A stretch of 64,000 nt of DNA. Source: an uncultured Bacteroidota bacterium. GTDB lineage: Bacteria > Bacteroidota > Bacteroidia > Flavobacteriales > Flavobacteriaceae. Below are positions 1-10,798 of the stretch, piece after piece. Each line of letters begins with the position of its first letter. Positions within the stretch are counted from its first letter, which is position 1. The notes under the pieces were generated by a model that was not told the origin of the DNA, searched no databases, and saw only the letters and a program-made list of their open reading frames with translations. The translations under genes and the position numbers were made by a program. Where the stretch lies: the NCBI GenBank assembly GCA_902544085.1, contig CACCAP010000001.1, positions 62,001-126,000 of the forward strand. The letters run 5' to 3'.

Positions 1-1
1 A

Positions 2-292
2 AAATCTGGTGTTATGGGTGCTGAACAACTAGCTGGTGTCATGGAAATTATAAAACTTAACTCAGCTTTAAAAGCGAACAAAAAAATTGATAAACGCAAG
101 CTAAGCAGAGAAAAAAAAATATTGATTGCTGATTCAGAGAAAAAGGCATCAATTTGGCATACAACGTCAAACGTAATGGATGACTCAGTAATTGACCCAA
201 GAAAAACAAGGGAATATCTGAGATTATGTATTGAGATTATTTATAAAGAAGATATAAAGGGAAGTGATTCATTTGGTACTTTTAGAATGTAA
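2..292 (+). CDS. acyl-CoA carboxylase, carboxyltransferase (beta) subunit, 3' end only
   Basis: The open frame runs in from the window edge, so only the last 96 or so residues are present. They match the C-terminus of biotin-dependent acyl-CoA carboxylase beta subunits of the methylcrotonyl-/geranyl-CoA type: a VMGAEQLAGVM segment, then DDSVIDPRKTRE (family form WDDGxIDPxxTR) and a terminal FGTFRM (family FGxFRM). The subunit transfers carboxyl from carboxybiotin to an acyl-CoA. A crotonase follows 6 nt downstream on the same strand, which fits branched-chain or leucine-type acyl-CoA catabolism. The true substrate cannot be read from the tail alone. Confidence 0.85.
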   Translation, partial: KSGVMGAEQLAGVMEIIKLNSALKANKKIDKRKLSREKKILIADSEKKASIWHTTSNVMDDSVIDPRKTREYLRLCIEIIYKEDIKGSDSFGTFRM

Positions 293-298
293 ATTAAT

Positions 299-1051
299 AT
301 GAGTGATTTTGAAAATTATAAATATTTAATTGTTAGAGAAAATAATTTTGTCCTTGAAATTATTTTAAATCGTCCAGACAAAAAAAACGCAATTAACTCT
401 GAAATGTTAAAAGAATTAATGAGTTGTACTGATTATGCAAATGAGAACGATTCAGTAAGAGCTGTTGTATACAAGTCAACTGGGAATGTTTTCTGCGCAG
501 GATTAGACTTGTATGATTTTAAAGAAAATAATATTACAAATGCACTTTCTAATGTTTTTAATCATCTTCACAAACCCAAACTTGCTGTAGTGGAAGGAGA
601 CGCCTACGGAGGAGGGGTTTTGCTGATACTGTGCTGTAATTATGTTCTTTCTAAATCAAACGTCAAACTTTGTCTTCCAGAGGTTGATAGAGGCTTATTT
701 CCATTCCAGGTAATGGATGCACTAATAAAATTAATGCCAGCAAAAAAAGCATTGGACTGGTGTTTACGCGGCTTGTCAGTGGATGCTAAAGATTGTTTAA
801 ATATGAATGTGATTGATGAAATAAATGACAACAATATTGAAGAAAGTATACGCGATTGGATTAATACAATAATAAGTAAATCTCCCAATGCCATCGCTAG
901 CGGGTTAAAATCTTTTGAAAAAATTTATGTGAATAAAAAAATCATTGGTAAATTAAATGATGAATTACAAAAATTAAAAGAATCTGATGATTTCATTGAA
1001 GGCATTGAATCCCTTCGGGAAAAAAGAAAACCAAGGTGGAAAAAACCATAA
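299..1051 (+). CDS. enoyl-CoA hydratase/isomerase family protein (crotonase)
   Basis: This 250-residue protein is of normal crotonase length. It shows the FCAGLDL oxyanion-hole segment near residue 64, a second GGG oxyanion-hole segment near 102, and a PEVDRGLFPF segment near 126 carrying the Glu that serves as the catalytic acid/base in hydratases. It probably hydrates or isomerises an enoyl-CoA in the cytoplasm. It lies between the carboxylase tail (6-nt gap) and a nitronate monooxygenase-like gene (1-nt gap), so co-transcription is likely. Pairing with a methylcrotonyl-type carboxylase suggests a methylglutaconyl-like substrate, which is inference only. Confidence 0.85.
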   Translation: MSDFENYKYLIVRENNFVLEIILNRPDKKNAINSEMLKELMSCTDYANENDSVRAVVYKSTGNVFCAGLDLYDFKENNITNALSNVFNHLHKPKLAVVEGDAYGGGVLLILCCNYVLSKSNVKLCLPEVDRGLFPFQVMDALIKLMPAKKALDWCLRGLSVDAKDCLNMNVIDEINDNNIEESIRDWINTIISKSPNAIASGLKSFEKIYVNKKIIGKLNDELQKLKESDDFIEGIESLREKRKPRWKKP

Positions 1052-1052
1052 T

Positions 1053-2027
1053 ATGAGTAAACCAAGTTTTTACAATGATCTTTCGATCCCTATTATTGCT
1101 GCACCTCTTTTTTTAATTTCTGGTCCAAAATTGGTTATTGAGTGTTGTAAAAACGGAATTGTAGGAACTTTTCCAGCTCTAAACCACAGAACTACCGAGG
1201 GGTTTGAAAAATGGGTGATCCAAATAAAAGAGGAACTTTCTAATTTTGAGAAAGAAACAGGTAAGAAAGCCGCACCGTTTGGTGTGAATCTTATCGTTCA
1301 CAATACAAATCCACGAATTCGTGCAGATTTAAAAATTTGTGTAAAGCATAAAGTACCAATTGTGATAACTTCACTTGGGGCTGTTTCACAACTTGTGGGG
1401 GCTGTTCATTCATATGGAGGATTGGTATATCATGATATTATTAAAAAAAGACATGCTGAAAAAGCATCCGAAGCTGGTGTGGATGGATTGATTCTTGTTT
1501 CAGCAGGGGCTGGTGGACATGGAGGAACACTTAACCCGATGTCATTAATTTCAGAAGTCAAGAAAGTTTTTAATAAAACAATAATATTATCAGGCTGTAT
1601 TAGTACTGGTTTAGATGCTGCTGCTGCCTTGCAAATGGGGGCTGATTTTGCATATATGGGAACTCGATTTATAAATACTCAAGAGAGTCTAGCTGATGAC
1701 GGTTACAAGGAAATGATTATAAATTCTGATGCCAATGATATTGTATATACTGCAGCTGTATCCGGAGTCAATGCTAATTTTTTAAAACCAAGCCTAGAAG
1801 CAATGGGAATTACCGAAGAAATGTGGAAAAACACCAAGAAAATTGATTTTGGTAAGGAATTAAGTGCTGCAGAGGCCGAGGCCAAAGCTTGGAAGACAAT
1901 ATGGTCTGCAGGTCAAGGTGTAACAAGTATTACTGACTGTCCAAGTGTTAAAGATTTGGTTAAAAATCTTAAAAGTGAGTTTGTCAAATCAATAAAAAAA
2001 CAATCTGAACTTTTAGAAAAGTTTTAG
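1053..2027 (+). CDS. nitronate monooxygenase / 2-nitropropane dioxygenase-like FMN protein
   Basis: This 324-residue TIM-barrel flavoprotein of the NPD/NMO family has an N-terminal PIIAAPLFLISGPKLV segment, the glycine-rich AGAGGHGG near residue 151, SGCISTG near 180 and GADFAYMGTRF near 200; these are the FMN phosphate-binding elements. I placed the start at the ATG 1 nt after the crotonase stop. An in-frame ATG at 987 would add 22 residues lying wholly inside the crotonase gene and unlike the family. Members oxidise nitronates with FMN, but many homologues in acyl-CoA operons have unknown substrates. Confidence 0.85.
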   Translation: MSKPSFYNDLSIPIIAAPLFLISGPKLVIECCKNGIVGTFPALNHRTTEGFEKWVIQIKEELSNFEKETGKKAAPFGVNLIVHNTNPRIRADLKICVKHKVPIVITSLGAVSQLVGAVHSYGGLVYHDIIKKRHAEKASEAGVDGLILVSAGAGGHGGTLNPMSLISEVKKVFNKTIILSGCISTGLDAAAALQMGADFAYMGTRFINTQESLADDGYKEMIINSDANDIVYTAAVSGVNANFLKPSLEAMGITEEMWKNTKKIDFGKELSAAEAEAKAWKTIWSAGQGVTSITDCPSVKDLVKNLKSEFVKSIKKQSELLEKF

Positions 2028-2029
2028 AA

Positions 2030-2644
2030 CTATTTTTTAACAATAATCAGAGTAGCAGTTGAACCAGTAGCTAAATTCCATTGGTTAGCAGATAATAAGT
2101 TTTCGGAATCATCATAAATTCGTAATTCAGCAGTATTTGGTCCAGATGAACCTTGATTTAATGCAACAAAATCAATTTTATTAAATCCCTCTTTCAATTT
2201 TAAATTTATACCACGAAACTCATATGTTAGGGTTAGATTTTCAACTATAACTTCATCATTAACTAGAATAGAGACACGATCGCCATCCATGTATTCAAAG
2301 TCTCTGCATACAATATTGGCTTTTTCAGAAACTGTTGATACATCGCCAAGGTAAGCATCACCTAAATATTCGTTTGGGTTTCTTTTGTCTTCTTCAACTT
2401 TTAATCTTTTCAGATATTTTTTTCCTGGATCCGCAAAGTATTCAGTGTCTTGTTCCATGATGGATTTTTGAGGATTGCTGGAATTTTTTGAAATAGTAAA
2501 AGAGTTAGGGTTCTGCTTGGTCACAGGTGGAATCAAGGTTTTCTTAGCAGGTGGTGGTAAGTCAATTTTTCTATTGCTACTTTCTACTTGCGAATAAGTA
2601 TAATTGGTAAGGAAGAAAATCAAAATAAAAAATCTCATACTCAT
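2030..2644 (-). CDS. secreted hypothetical protein
   Basis: This 204-residue protein has a hydrophobic N-terminal signal peptide ending near TYSQ and then a Pro/Lys-rich linker (about residues 25-75). A compact beta-rich C-terminal domain follows (about 105-204), with repeated hydrophobic strands such as RVSILVNDEVIVENLTLTY. I recognise no enzyme motif. It is the last gene of the leftward guaB-to-ccsBA run, 28 nt after ccsBA, but has its own exact -7 box upstream. The third codon is also ATG, so the start may be 2 residues later. It looks like a periplasmic or surface protein. The function is unknown. Confidence 0.75.
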   Translation of the reverse strand: MSMRFFILIFFLTNYTYSQVESSNRKIDLPPPAKKTLIPPVTKQNPNSFTISKNSSNPQKSIMEQDTEYFADPGKKYLKRLKVEEDKRNPNEYLGDAYLGDVSTVSEKANIVCRDFEYMDGDRVSILVNDEVIVENLTLTYEFRGINLKLKEGFNKIDFVALNQGSSGPNTAELRIYDDSENLLSANQWNLATGSTATLIIVKK

Positions 2645-2654
2645 ATTTATTGAT

Positions 2655-2662
2655 CAAATATA
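2655..2662 (-). promoter_or_regulatory. predicted -7 promoter box for the secreted protein gene
   Basis: The minus strand reads TATATTTG, an exact match to the Bacteroidota -7 consensus TAnnTTTG, 10 nt before the ATG at 2644. No clear TTTG -33 element is seen at the usual spacing, so this is a half-site prediction. Confidence 0.45.
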
Positions 2663-2672
2663 ATTCCAAAAA

Positions 2673-5600
2673 TTATTTCTTGAGATATCTGACAAATTTG
2701 TATCTTGACATTACTGCTAGAACAAATACTATGAAAATACTCCAGTAAACGAAGTTTGGGGTTATTACTTTGTCTCCCGATGCATATGAATGCAATCCTA
2801 CCAAATAAAAGTTTACCCCAAAGTATGTCATCACAATACTGGCGAATGCTAAAATTGTCATCAAGTTAAATAACCATTTACCACGAAGTTTAGGTATTAA
2901 TCTCATGTGAAGAATAAAAGCATAAACTAAGATACTTATTAGAGCCCAGGTTTCTTTTGGGTCCCAACCCCAATATCTACCCCAACTCTCATTAGCCCAC
3001 ATTCCCCCCAGAAAGTTTCCGATTGTTAGCATTATCAAGCCAACCGTGACTGACAACTCATTTATCATAGTAAGTTCAGAGAGTTGGTTTTTGATTTTTT
3101 CTTTGTTCGAGCTTGTAATAAAAACTATTAAAAGCAGTGATACAAAACCCAAAATCATAGACAAAGCAAATGGACCATAACTCCCAACAATAACAGAGAC
3201 GTGAATCATTAACCAATAACTGTTTAAAACAGGAACTAAATTTGCTATTGATGGATCCATCCAATTCCAATGTGCTATCATCAAAATCATGGACGTAACA
3301 AAGGAAGTTGACGCAAGTGTCAAATCTGATTTCTTAATAAAAAGAAGTCCAATACCCATAGTTGCCCATGCTACATAAATCATCGATTCGTATGCATCTC
3401 CCCAAGGGGCATGACCAGAAATATACCATCTCGCGATTAAACCTAGTGTGTGAGCTATAAATAAAATCACTATTGAAGATCTAAAAATTATGAAAATATA
3501 TTTCATAATCTTGTGGATCAATTTATTCTCGGAAAAAATATTGAGGATAATAAATATGAAAAAAAGCAGACCTGCGAGAAAATAGTATAAGAACAGGTTT
3601 CTAAATATGTCATACTTATTATATAGTATTTCAGCCTCGATTTTTTCATCTGATGGAATAATATCAGAGGCATACTTAATTTGATAGCCTTTTATACTTT
3701 CAAGGAGCTGATTGGCATCAGCATAATTTTTGGTAGCAATTCCTGAGTCAAGTGATCTTAAGTATAGTGGAATAATATTATTTATAAATAATGAATCTTT
3801 AAACTCCTCGAAATAATATTCTTTGGATTCATTTGGAGCAATCCATTTATTATTGGAATCATAAGGAATTGGAAAAATCTTTAATATATCTCCTTCAAGA
3901 GCTGAAAACATGAGATTAACTTTTCTGTCAGATTCAATAAAATCTTTTTCAAACTGGTTGGGTAATGAGGATTTGTATGCATCCTCAAGATAGGGAGCCA
4001 ACCTGTAATTTCCTCTCATGTCAAAAAAGTCCATAAATGCGGCATACTTTTGATTTTTTGGAATGTTAAGTATTGACCTCAGGCTATCATTACCTCTTTT
4101 TAAGTAAATAATAGGCTCTGAATACCAAGCTAATGGGTTTCTAAAAATCGATAATAAAACCTGATCTGAGTTCATTGACTGAAACTTATCAGATTTGCTA
4201 ACTTTTCTAAGTAATTCCGATGAAAAAGTGTTTATTGGTTTCATTCTTCCTCCTGAATCTTGAATCAACAGTTGACCAAATTTATCTGAATGACTTACAT
4301 CAACAATAAATTTTTTTGTCAATGAATCTGGAATTGAAGTATTCGGACTGTGATTGTTGTGTTGAGAGAAAATGAAAATTGGTAGCAGTAAAATGAGAGA
4401 AGTCGACAGTCTCTTATTTGTTAATTTATTCAATCTTTTTGCAACATCTTTAAATCTGGTTCTACCATAAAACATAATCGTCAACAAACTAATGTAAAGA
4501 ATTATATAACCTACGTATGTTAGGAATGTACCGTAAAAGTCTTTGTTAACAGATAAAATTGTACCAAGTTCATCAGGATCAAATGAAGCTTGAAAAAATC
4601 GATATCCTTGATGGTTTAAGATATTATTCATGTAAATATCATAGTCAAAGGATGTATCGTTTTCTTGAACAGAAATTTTACTCATGAAACTACTGTAACT
4701 TTTTTCAGTTCCTGGGTATTTCTCTGCAATAAAATCATTGAGTTTTATTGAAAATGGCAATTCTGAAATTAAGGATCCATATTTTACTGAAAAATCTAAC
4801 CCTCCTAACGAAAATCTCTCATAGTTGTCCGTTACACCTCTACCTCCTAATAAATTAATATCCTTTGAGCTATTTCTACTTGAGAATTTTAAACGTAGTA
4901 AGTTTTGGTTGGTTTCCTCCTCATCGTTTTTAACAATTTCATATGCTCCTCTAACTATTCCATCAGGCACAACAAATTGAAAACCTCCAATTTCATACAG
5001 AGATCTTAGCTGTAAATCCTGAACTTCACCTGTTTGCAGTTTACCTCTTTTTTGATCAATCATTCGCATGTATGATCCTTCAAATGGAGCTTGAATTTTT
5101 AAAATACCTTCATCTTCACTAAAGTTGATAGCACCGATTGTAAAATTGTCAAATGCCACCAAAGTACCATGTAAGTTGGTAACCTGACCCGATTCAATAT
5201 AATGATCGTGCCTATCACCACTGGTTGCTTCCACCAACTTGATAAATTTTGAGCCTGAATCTGATTCAACAACTTGATAATCAACATTTTCAACATAATC
5301 TATGAAATCGATATTGAAAATTTGATCATCAAATTTAAAATTTTGACCTTTAAAAAATTTTGATTGAATGAGGCTTTTGTCGTTGTATTCAGAAAACAGA
5401 ACTTTACTCTCGAATTCTTTCCTCTGTTGAGATCCATTCACCTCTCCGTCAACAAGAACAGTGAGATAGGTTTCAGAGGAAAGAAATTGATTCGTTGTTG
5501 TACCTTCCCTTATAGGCATTACTCCTTCGTAACCTATGTAACGCGTGACGCCTGCTCCTATTATTATTAATATCCATGATAAATGAAGAAGTAGAATTCC

Positions 5601-5831
5601 GAGCTTTTCACGTCTTAGAAGATTGTATCTTTTAATGTTGAAAATAAAATTTACTAAGAATATTAATATTATTAATTCAAACCACTTAGCGTTATATATT
5701 AAAATCTTGGCGGCATCTGTACCATGCTTACTTTCAACAAAAGTACCAATAGCCATAGCAGCTGAAAAAAATAAAAAAAGGAATGCAGTCAGTCTGGTTG
5801 AGACTAGGACTGATACTATTTTTTTAACCAT
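2673..5831 (-). CDS. ccsBA: cytochrome c biogenesis protein CcsBA (ResB-CcsA fusion)
   Basis: This 1052-residue membrane protein attaches heme to apocytochrome c in system II. The N-terminal half is ResB/Ccs1-like: several membrane segments within about residues 8-100, a long periplasmic region, and another membrane segment near 435-455. The C-terminal half is CcsA-like. Near residue 810 it has HAPWGDAYES, and near 955 the tryptophan-rich heme-handling motif WGRYWGWDPKETW, with conserved His residues in flanking helices. Fusion of the two subunits is usual in Bacteroidota. The gene overlaps the surA-like gene by 16 nt, so it is translated from the same operon. It links heme supply to the heme operon further along. 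Confidence 0.95.
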   Translation of the reverse strand: MVKKIVSVLVSTRLTAFLFLFFSAAMAIGTFVESKHGTDAAKILIYNAKWFELIILIFLVNFIFNIKRYNLLRREKLGILLLHLSWILIIIGAGVTRYIGYEGVMPIREGTTTNQFLSSETYLTVLVDGEVNGSQQRKEFESKVLFSEYNDKSLIQSKFFKGQNFKFDDQIFNIDFIDYVENVDYQVVESDSGSKFIKLVEATSGDRHDHYIESGQVTNLHGTLVAFDNFTIGAINFSEDEGILKIQAPFEGSYMRMIDQKRGKLQTGEVQDLQLRSLYEIGGFQFVVPDGIVRGAYEIVKNDEEETNQNLLRLKFSSRNSSKDINLLGGRGVTDNYERFSLGGLDFSVKYGSLISELPFSIKLNDFIAEKYPGTEKSYSSFMSKISVQENDTSFDYDIYMNNILNHQGYRFFQASFDPDELGTILSVNKDFYGTFLTYVGYIILYISLLTIMFYGRTRFKDVAKRLNKLTNKRLSTSLILLLPIFIFSQHNNHSPNTSIPDSLTKKFIVDVSHSDKFGQLLIQDSGGRMKPINTFSSELLRKVSKSDKFQSMNSDQVLLSIFRNPLAWYSEPIIYLKRGNDSLRSILNIPKNQKYAAFMDFFDMRGNYRLAPYLEDAYKSSLPNQFEKDFIESDRKVNLMFSALEGDILKIFPIPYDSNNKWIAPNESKEYYFEEFKDSLFINNIIPLYLRSLDSGIATKNYADANQLLESIKGYQIKYASDIIPSDEKIEAEILYNKYDIFRNLFLYYFLAGLLFFIFIILNIFSENKLIHKIMKYIFIIFRSSIVILFIAHTLGLIARWYISGHAPWGDAYESMIYVAWATMGIGLLFIKKSDLTLASTSFVTSMILMIAHWNWMDPSIANLVPVLNSYWLMIHVSVIVGSYGPFALSMILGFVSLLLIVFITSSNKEKIKNQLSELTMINELSVTVGLIMLTIGNFLGGMWANESWGRYWGWDPKETWALISILVYAFILHMRLIPKLRGKWLFNLMTILAFASIVMTYFGVNFYLVGLHSYASGDKVITPNFVYWSIFIVFVLAVMSRYKFVRYLKK

Positions 5832-7204
5832 TTATTGGAAAAATTACAATCTCTACTGTCTTGGTTTACGGAAATGTAAGTTTCTTCAATTTTTTCATTC
5901 ATCCATTTTTGGATGGTACTAAGCTGTTTCTCTTTCAAGGCAAGGTCTTTTATCTTCAAAAAATCTTTTGAGTAATCAGCTACGTGCTCGTCAAATCTAT
6001 TGCTAATTTTTATCAATTTATAACTCTTATTTCCTGTACGGTCTTCCTCCAATAATGGTGCCGAAATTTCGTTGTCTTTCAGTCTTTGAATTTGATTGTA
6101 AAGTACGGGGTCAATTTTGGTTAACTCAAACCGTGTATCACCAGTTGTTGGGTTAATTAGGACTCCACCGTTATTCTTTGTAGTTTTTTCGTCAGAAAAT
6201 GATTTTGCAGCCTCTTCAAACGTGAGTTCTTTATCTTCAATTCTTTTTCTAATCAAATCAATTTTATTTTTGGCTTCAATCAGTGCATAATTTGAAACTT
6301 CTGGGATTAACAAAATATGTCTAACATCAATTTCTTGTCCTCTGATTTTTTCAATCTTTAAAATATGCCAGCCATATTCTGTTTCGAAAGGTTCAGAAAC
6401 TTGCCCTTCTTTGAGTCTATATGCAACATCTCTGAATTCTTTTACTGTTCTAGGTTTTTTTCTATCTAGAGTTAATTTTCCACCCATTGGTCTTGTACCA
6501 GGGTCTTGAGAATACAAAATTGCCTTAGTGGCAAAACTTGAGCCGTTAACAACAACATCATTTCTGATAGATTCCAATCTGTCAACAATTTTTTTCTTAT
6601 CATCATCGCTAACCTCTGGCTCAACCACAATCTGAGAGATTTCTAATTCCGCTCCAAAAATAGGCAAGTCATATCTAGGAATATTATCATAAAAACTTTT
6701 TACTTCTTCCGGGGTAATTTCAATTTCGTCTATGATTGTTGATTGCATTAGTTGAGCCAACTGATTAACCTTATTTATCTCAAACAGTTCTTGTCTAAAT
6801 GCTTGTTCATCCTTTCTTTTGTAATATTCAAGAACCTTTTCTATACTCCCAAGTTGTGATGTAAAATATTCAATACTCTGATCAACATAGCTTTGAATTT
6901 GTTGATTATCAACCTCTAAACTGTCTTGCTCAGCATGATGAGCATACAACTTATCTTCCATTAATTTTCCTAATAAATTACACCTATCAAGATTTTCAGT
7001 GGAAACTCCTTGCGATTGAAGATCGATAAGAGTCTTATCAATATCTGAATCCAAAATAACAAAATCTCCAACTACTGCTGCAACACCATCTATTTTTATC
7101 TTCTTAAGATCAGAGTTTGAATCGCTCTGTCCGTGAAGGCATATAACAAAAAGGGTAAAAAATAATAAGCAGGTTTGCTTATAAAACAATAACATTTTAT
7201 TCAT
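5816..7204 (-). CDS. surA: SurA-like periplasmic peptidylprolyl isomerase/chaperone
   Basis: This 462-residue protein has a signal peptide (about residues 1-26 ending LHGQ) and a SurA_N-like helical region. Two PpiC/parvulin domains follow: the first runs from about residue 185 (ISQIVV ... GWHILKIEKI) and the second from about residue 295 (VRHILL ... GGVLINPTTG). SurA-type proteins chaperone outer-membrane proteins in the periplasm. The start overlaps the upstream lipoprotein PPIase gene by 8 nt, and the end overlaps ccsBA by 16 nt. The closest functional name is SurA, but Bacteroidota carry several paralogues. Confidence 0.9.
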   Translation of the reverse strand: MNKMLLFYKQTCLLFFTLFVICLHGQSDSNSDLKKIKIDGVAAVVGDFVILDSDIDKTLIDLQSQGVSTENLDRCNLLGKLMEDKLYAHHAEQDSLEVDNQQIQSYVDQSIEYFTSQLGSIEKVLEYYKRKDEQAFRQELFEINKVNQLAQLMQSTIIDEIEITPEEVKSFYDNIPRYDLPIFGAELEISQIVVEPEVSDDDKKKIVDRLESIRNDVVVNGSSFATKAILYSQDPGTRPMGGKLTLDRKKPRTVKEFRDVAYRLKEGQVSEPFETEYGWHILKIEKIRGQEIDVRHILLIPEVSNYALIEAKNKIDLIRKRIEDKELTFEEAAKSFSDEKTTKNNGGVLINPTTGDTRFELTKIDPVLYNQIQRLKDNEISAPLLEEDRTGNKSYKLIKISNRFDEHVADYSKDFLKIKDLALKEKQLSTIQKWMNEKIEETYISVNQDSRDCNFSNKWLKK

Positions 7205-8003
7205 TTTCTAGAACTTCTTTCTCAATTTTTTTTAAATAATTAACTTTTTTCTTGTTAAGTAAAATTTCTGATAATCGATCTTGAATGTATTCAATTGGAG
7301 AGATTTCGGAAACCATTTTTTTATCATTAACTTTTATCAAATATACATCCAAAGAGTCCTCTTTGACAAAATATAAATTGTTTTTAACAATTCTTTTAAC
7401 TTCATCCTCGCTAAGTATTGGTATTTTTTGAAAAAATAACTCAGAATTAATCCAGGTTGAATCCGCTAAGAAGTAATTTGAGATTTGAATCGATATCGAG
7501 TCAAAAAATATTTTGTCCTGGTAATTAAATCTTCTGAACCTGCGCTTTATTTCTCGAAGGTTATAATTTTTATTATTTAATTTTACATATCTAGCCTTTA
7601 ATATGTCATTAGAAAGAAGAAAATTACTAATATTTTCATTGTAATAATTTTGAATTTCATCATAAGTAACAATTGTGTCGTTATTGTTCATGAGCAATTT
7701 AGACCTGTATTTATCAATTATTAGTTCTTCATAATAATTATTAGTGCTATTCTTTATTTCATTAATTTCTAATTGTGTAAGATTTATTTCTGCTTTTTCG
7801 AATAAGGATTTTTTAACAATCCAATTATTAATGAAATTCTCTACAAATTCAATAGAATCAAATTCACTTATATTTAGTGGAACCACATCAGCTAAATCAC
7901 TTTTTTTAAGTTCATATTCCCCAACCTTTGCAACAATAGAATCATCTTTAACTTCCATAATGTCACAAGCAATAAATAATATTAGAAAAAATAAAAATCT
8001 CAA
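7197..8003 (-). CDS. lipoprotein, SurA N-domain/PPIase-like
   Basis: This 268-residue protein starts with a lipoprotein signal ending LFIACD, so Cys13 would be lipidated. The segment VAKVGEYELKKSDLADVVP resembles the N-terminal element of SurA-type proteins. The rest is helical and charged, with no convincing parvulin active-site domain. It starts 1 nt after the guaB stop codon and overlaps surA by 8 nt. The arrangement suggests a partner chaperone that works with SurA at the inner leaflet of the outer membrane. That role is inferred from context. Confidence 0.75.
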   Translation of the reverse strand: MRFLFFLILFIACDIMEVKDDSIVAKVGEYELKKSDLADVVPLNISEFDSIEFVENFINNWIVKKSLFEKAEINLTQLEINEIKNSTNNYYEELIIDKYRSKLLMNNNDTIVTYDEIQNYYNENISNFLLSNDILKARYVKLNNKNYNLREIKRRFRRFNYQDKIFFDSISIQISNYFLADSTWINSELFFQKIPILSEDEVKRIVKNNLYFVKEDSLDVYLIKVNDKKMVSEISPIEYIQDRLSEILLNKKKVNYLKKIEKEVLENE

Positions 8004-8004
8004 T

Positions 8005-9489
<1,485 letters not shown>

Positions 9490-9500
9490 TTAATTGCGCA

Positions 9501-9508
9501 CAAATATA
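9501..9508 (-). promoter_or_regulatory. predicted -7 promoter box for guaB
   Basis: The minus strand reads TATATTTG, an exact match to TAnnTTTG, 23 nt before the guaB ATG. No good -33 TTTG is visible at normal distance. It would drive guaB and the genes downstream. Confidence 0.5.
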
Positions 9509-9531
9509 GTCTTTTTAAATTAAAAAAAAAT

Positions 9532-9765
9532 TTAGTAAGAGTTCCAAGAAAAACACAACATTCCAGAAGCAGCACTACCTGAATTGGGGCATGATGGTTT
9601 TTTATAATTTGAACAATTTAGACAATCTGACATTTTTGAAAAAGCTTTCTTAATTGAGTGATCTTCACATACATTATCGATCTGAACAGACAGATTATGT
9701 TTAACACACTTTAACGACTCAACAAGATTTTTGCAATTTAAACAACTATTAACCGACTTAATCAT
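9532..9765 (-). CDS. small cysteine-rich protein, probable metal-binding
   Basis: This 77-residue protein has eight Cys. There are two CLNC motifs (Cys8/11 and Cys48/51), each followed by a third Cys (20 and 59), plus CxxH-type pairs CVKH and CEDH and a late Cys70. The two CLNC halves look like a degenerate internal repeat. The spacing suggests one or two zinc ribbons or an iron-binding site. It has no signal peptide or membrane segment. It lies 67 nt after the Fe(III) ABC transporter ATPase gene on the same strand, and so may belong to that iron operon. I do not recognise the family. Confidence 0.65.
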   Translation of the reverse strand: MIKSVNSCLNCKNLVESLKCVKHNLSVQIDNVCEDHSIKKAFSKMSDCLNCSNYKKPSCPNSGSAASGMLCFSWNSY

Positions 9766-9832
9766 AAAACTTAAATTTTTGATAAATGTAAGTAGTAAAA
9801 CCTTTAGAATGAATTTAAATTAGGATTTGAAA

Positions 9833-10798
9833 CTAATTTGTAAAAAATGTGCTGCAACTGGAATCAAACTCTAGGACATCCTTTTGATTAAAATCTAAAT
9901 ATATTTTGGAACCAATTTTTAGCGGTTTATCATTGAAAAAATACCATAAGAAATCATTTACTATGGCTCTTATTTTATATTCTTTTCCAAAAAATTGAGA
10001 TTTAACAACACTGGCTTTATATGCAGATTTTTTTGAGATAAAAATATTTTCCGGTCTGATGTAATAAGTTTTATTTTTTAAATTTAACTGATTCAAGTCA
10101 CCAAGAACTTCAGCACAATAACAATTGACTGGACTACAATACATTTTGACGGGCTCATCAAACTGTTGCAGAACACCCGCTTTAAAAATTAGAATTCGAT
10201 CGGATATATTAAATGTATCAGATATATCGTGAGTAACAAAAATTGTAGTAATCCCAGATTCTTTTATAATTCTATAAATTTCATCCTTAATTTTAGTTTT
10301 AATATTTGAATCCAAGTTACTAAAAGGCTCATCTAGCAGTAATAGATCAGGTTTTCTGATTAGTGAACGTGCAATACACACCCTTTGTTTTTCACCCCCT
10401 GATAACTCATGAGGATATCTTTTTTCCAAACCATTTAGAGCTGTCAAATTCAATAACTTAGTTAGCTCATCATCGTCAATGTTATTTAAATTAAATTTAA
10501 TATTTTCCAATACATTTAGATGTGGAAAGAGAGGATTGTCTTGAAAAACAAAACCAATTTTTCTTTGATTTGCCTCTACAAATTTATTATGATCATTCAA
10601 TAACCTTCCATTAAGTTCAATTAGTCCGGAATCAATATTTTCTAAACCTGCTAAACATTTCAGAAAGGTGGTTTTACCTGAACCACTTTCACCAATAAAA
10701 GAAATAATTTCGCCTTTTTTGAGAGAAAAATTAAGTTTCTTTATAATCGTCTCATCAGTGTCATAAGACTTACTTAAGTTTTTTACATTAAGAAACAT
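9833..10798 (-). CDS. Fe(III) ABC transporter ATP-binding protein (FbpC/FutC type)
   Basis: This protein has about 321 residues when started at the ATG at 10798; a TTG one codon earlier is also open. It has Walker A GESGSGKTT near residue 38, Q-loop GFVFQDNPL, ABC signature LSGGEKQR, Walker B LLLLDEPFSNLD and H-loop TIFVTHD, then a short C-terminal regulatory (TOBE-like) region. It energises the two-domain permease encoded just upstream (11-nt overlap). Family logic and the FbpA-like binding protein in the same operon point to ferric iron. Confidence 0.9.
   Translation of the reverse strand: MFLNVKNLSKSYDTDETIIKKLNFSLKKGEIISFIGESGSGKTTFLKCLAGLENIDSGLIELNGRLLNDHNKFVEANQRKIGFVFQDNPLFPHLNVLENIKFNLNNIDDDELTKLLNLTALNGLEKRYPHELSGGEKQRVCIARSLIRKPDLLLLDEPFSNLDSNIKTKIKDEIYRIIKESGITTIFVTHDISDTFNISDRILIFKAGVLQQFDEPVKMYCSPVNCYCAEVLGDLNQLNLKNKTYYIRPENIFISKKSAYKASVVKSQFFGKEYKIRAIVNDFLWYFFNDKPLKIGSKIYLDFNQKDVLEFDSSCSTFFTN

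Noticed and set aside
640-894. 84-codon minus-strand ORF inside the crotonase gene
   Set aside because: Antisense shadow of a well-conserved gene, with no family-like sequence; the same holds for the other short ORFs opposite real genes.
987-1052. Upstream ATG extension of the nitronate monooxygenase-like gene
   Set aside because: The extra 22 residues lie inside the crotonase gene and do not resemble the family N-terminus; ATG at 1053 fits.
5099-5570. Several 60-70 codon ORFs overlapping ccsBA on both strands
   Set aside because: They are out-of-frame shadows without start context or recognisable domains.
9532-9765. Cys-rich protein as a toxin, bacteriocin or lasso-type precursor
   Set aside because: No leader, protease site or modification enzyme lies nearby; the CxxC/CxxH spacing fits metal binding better.
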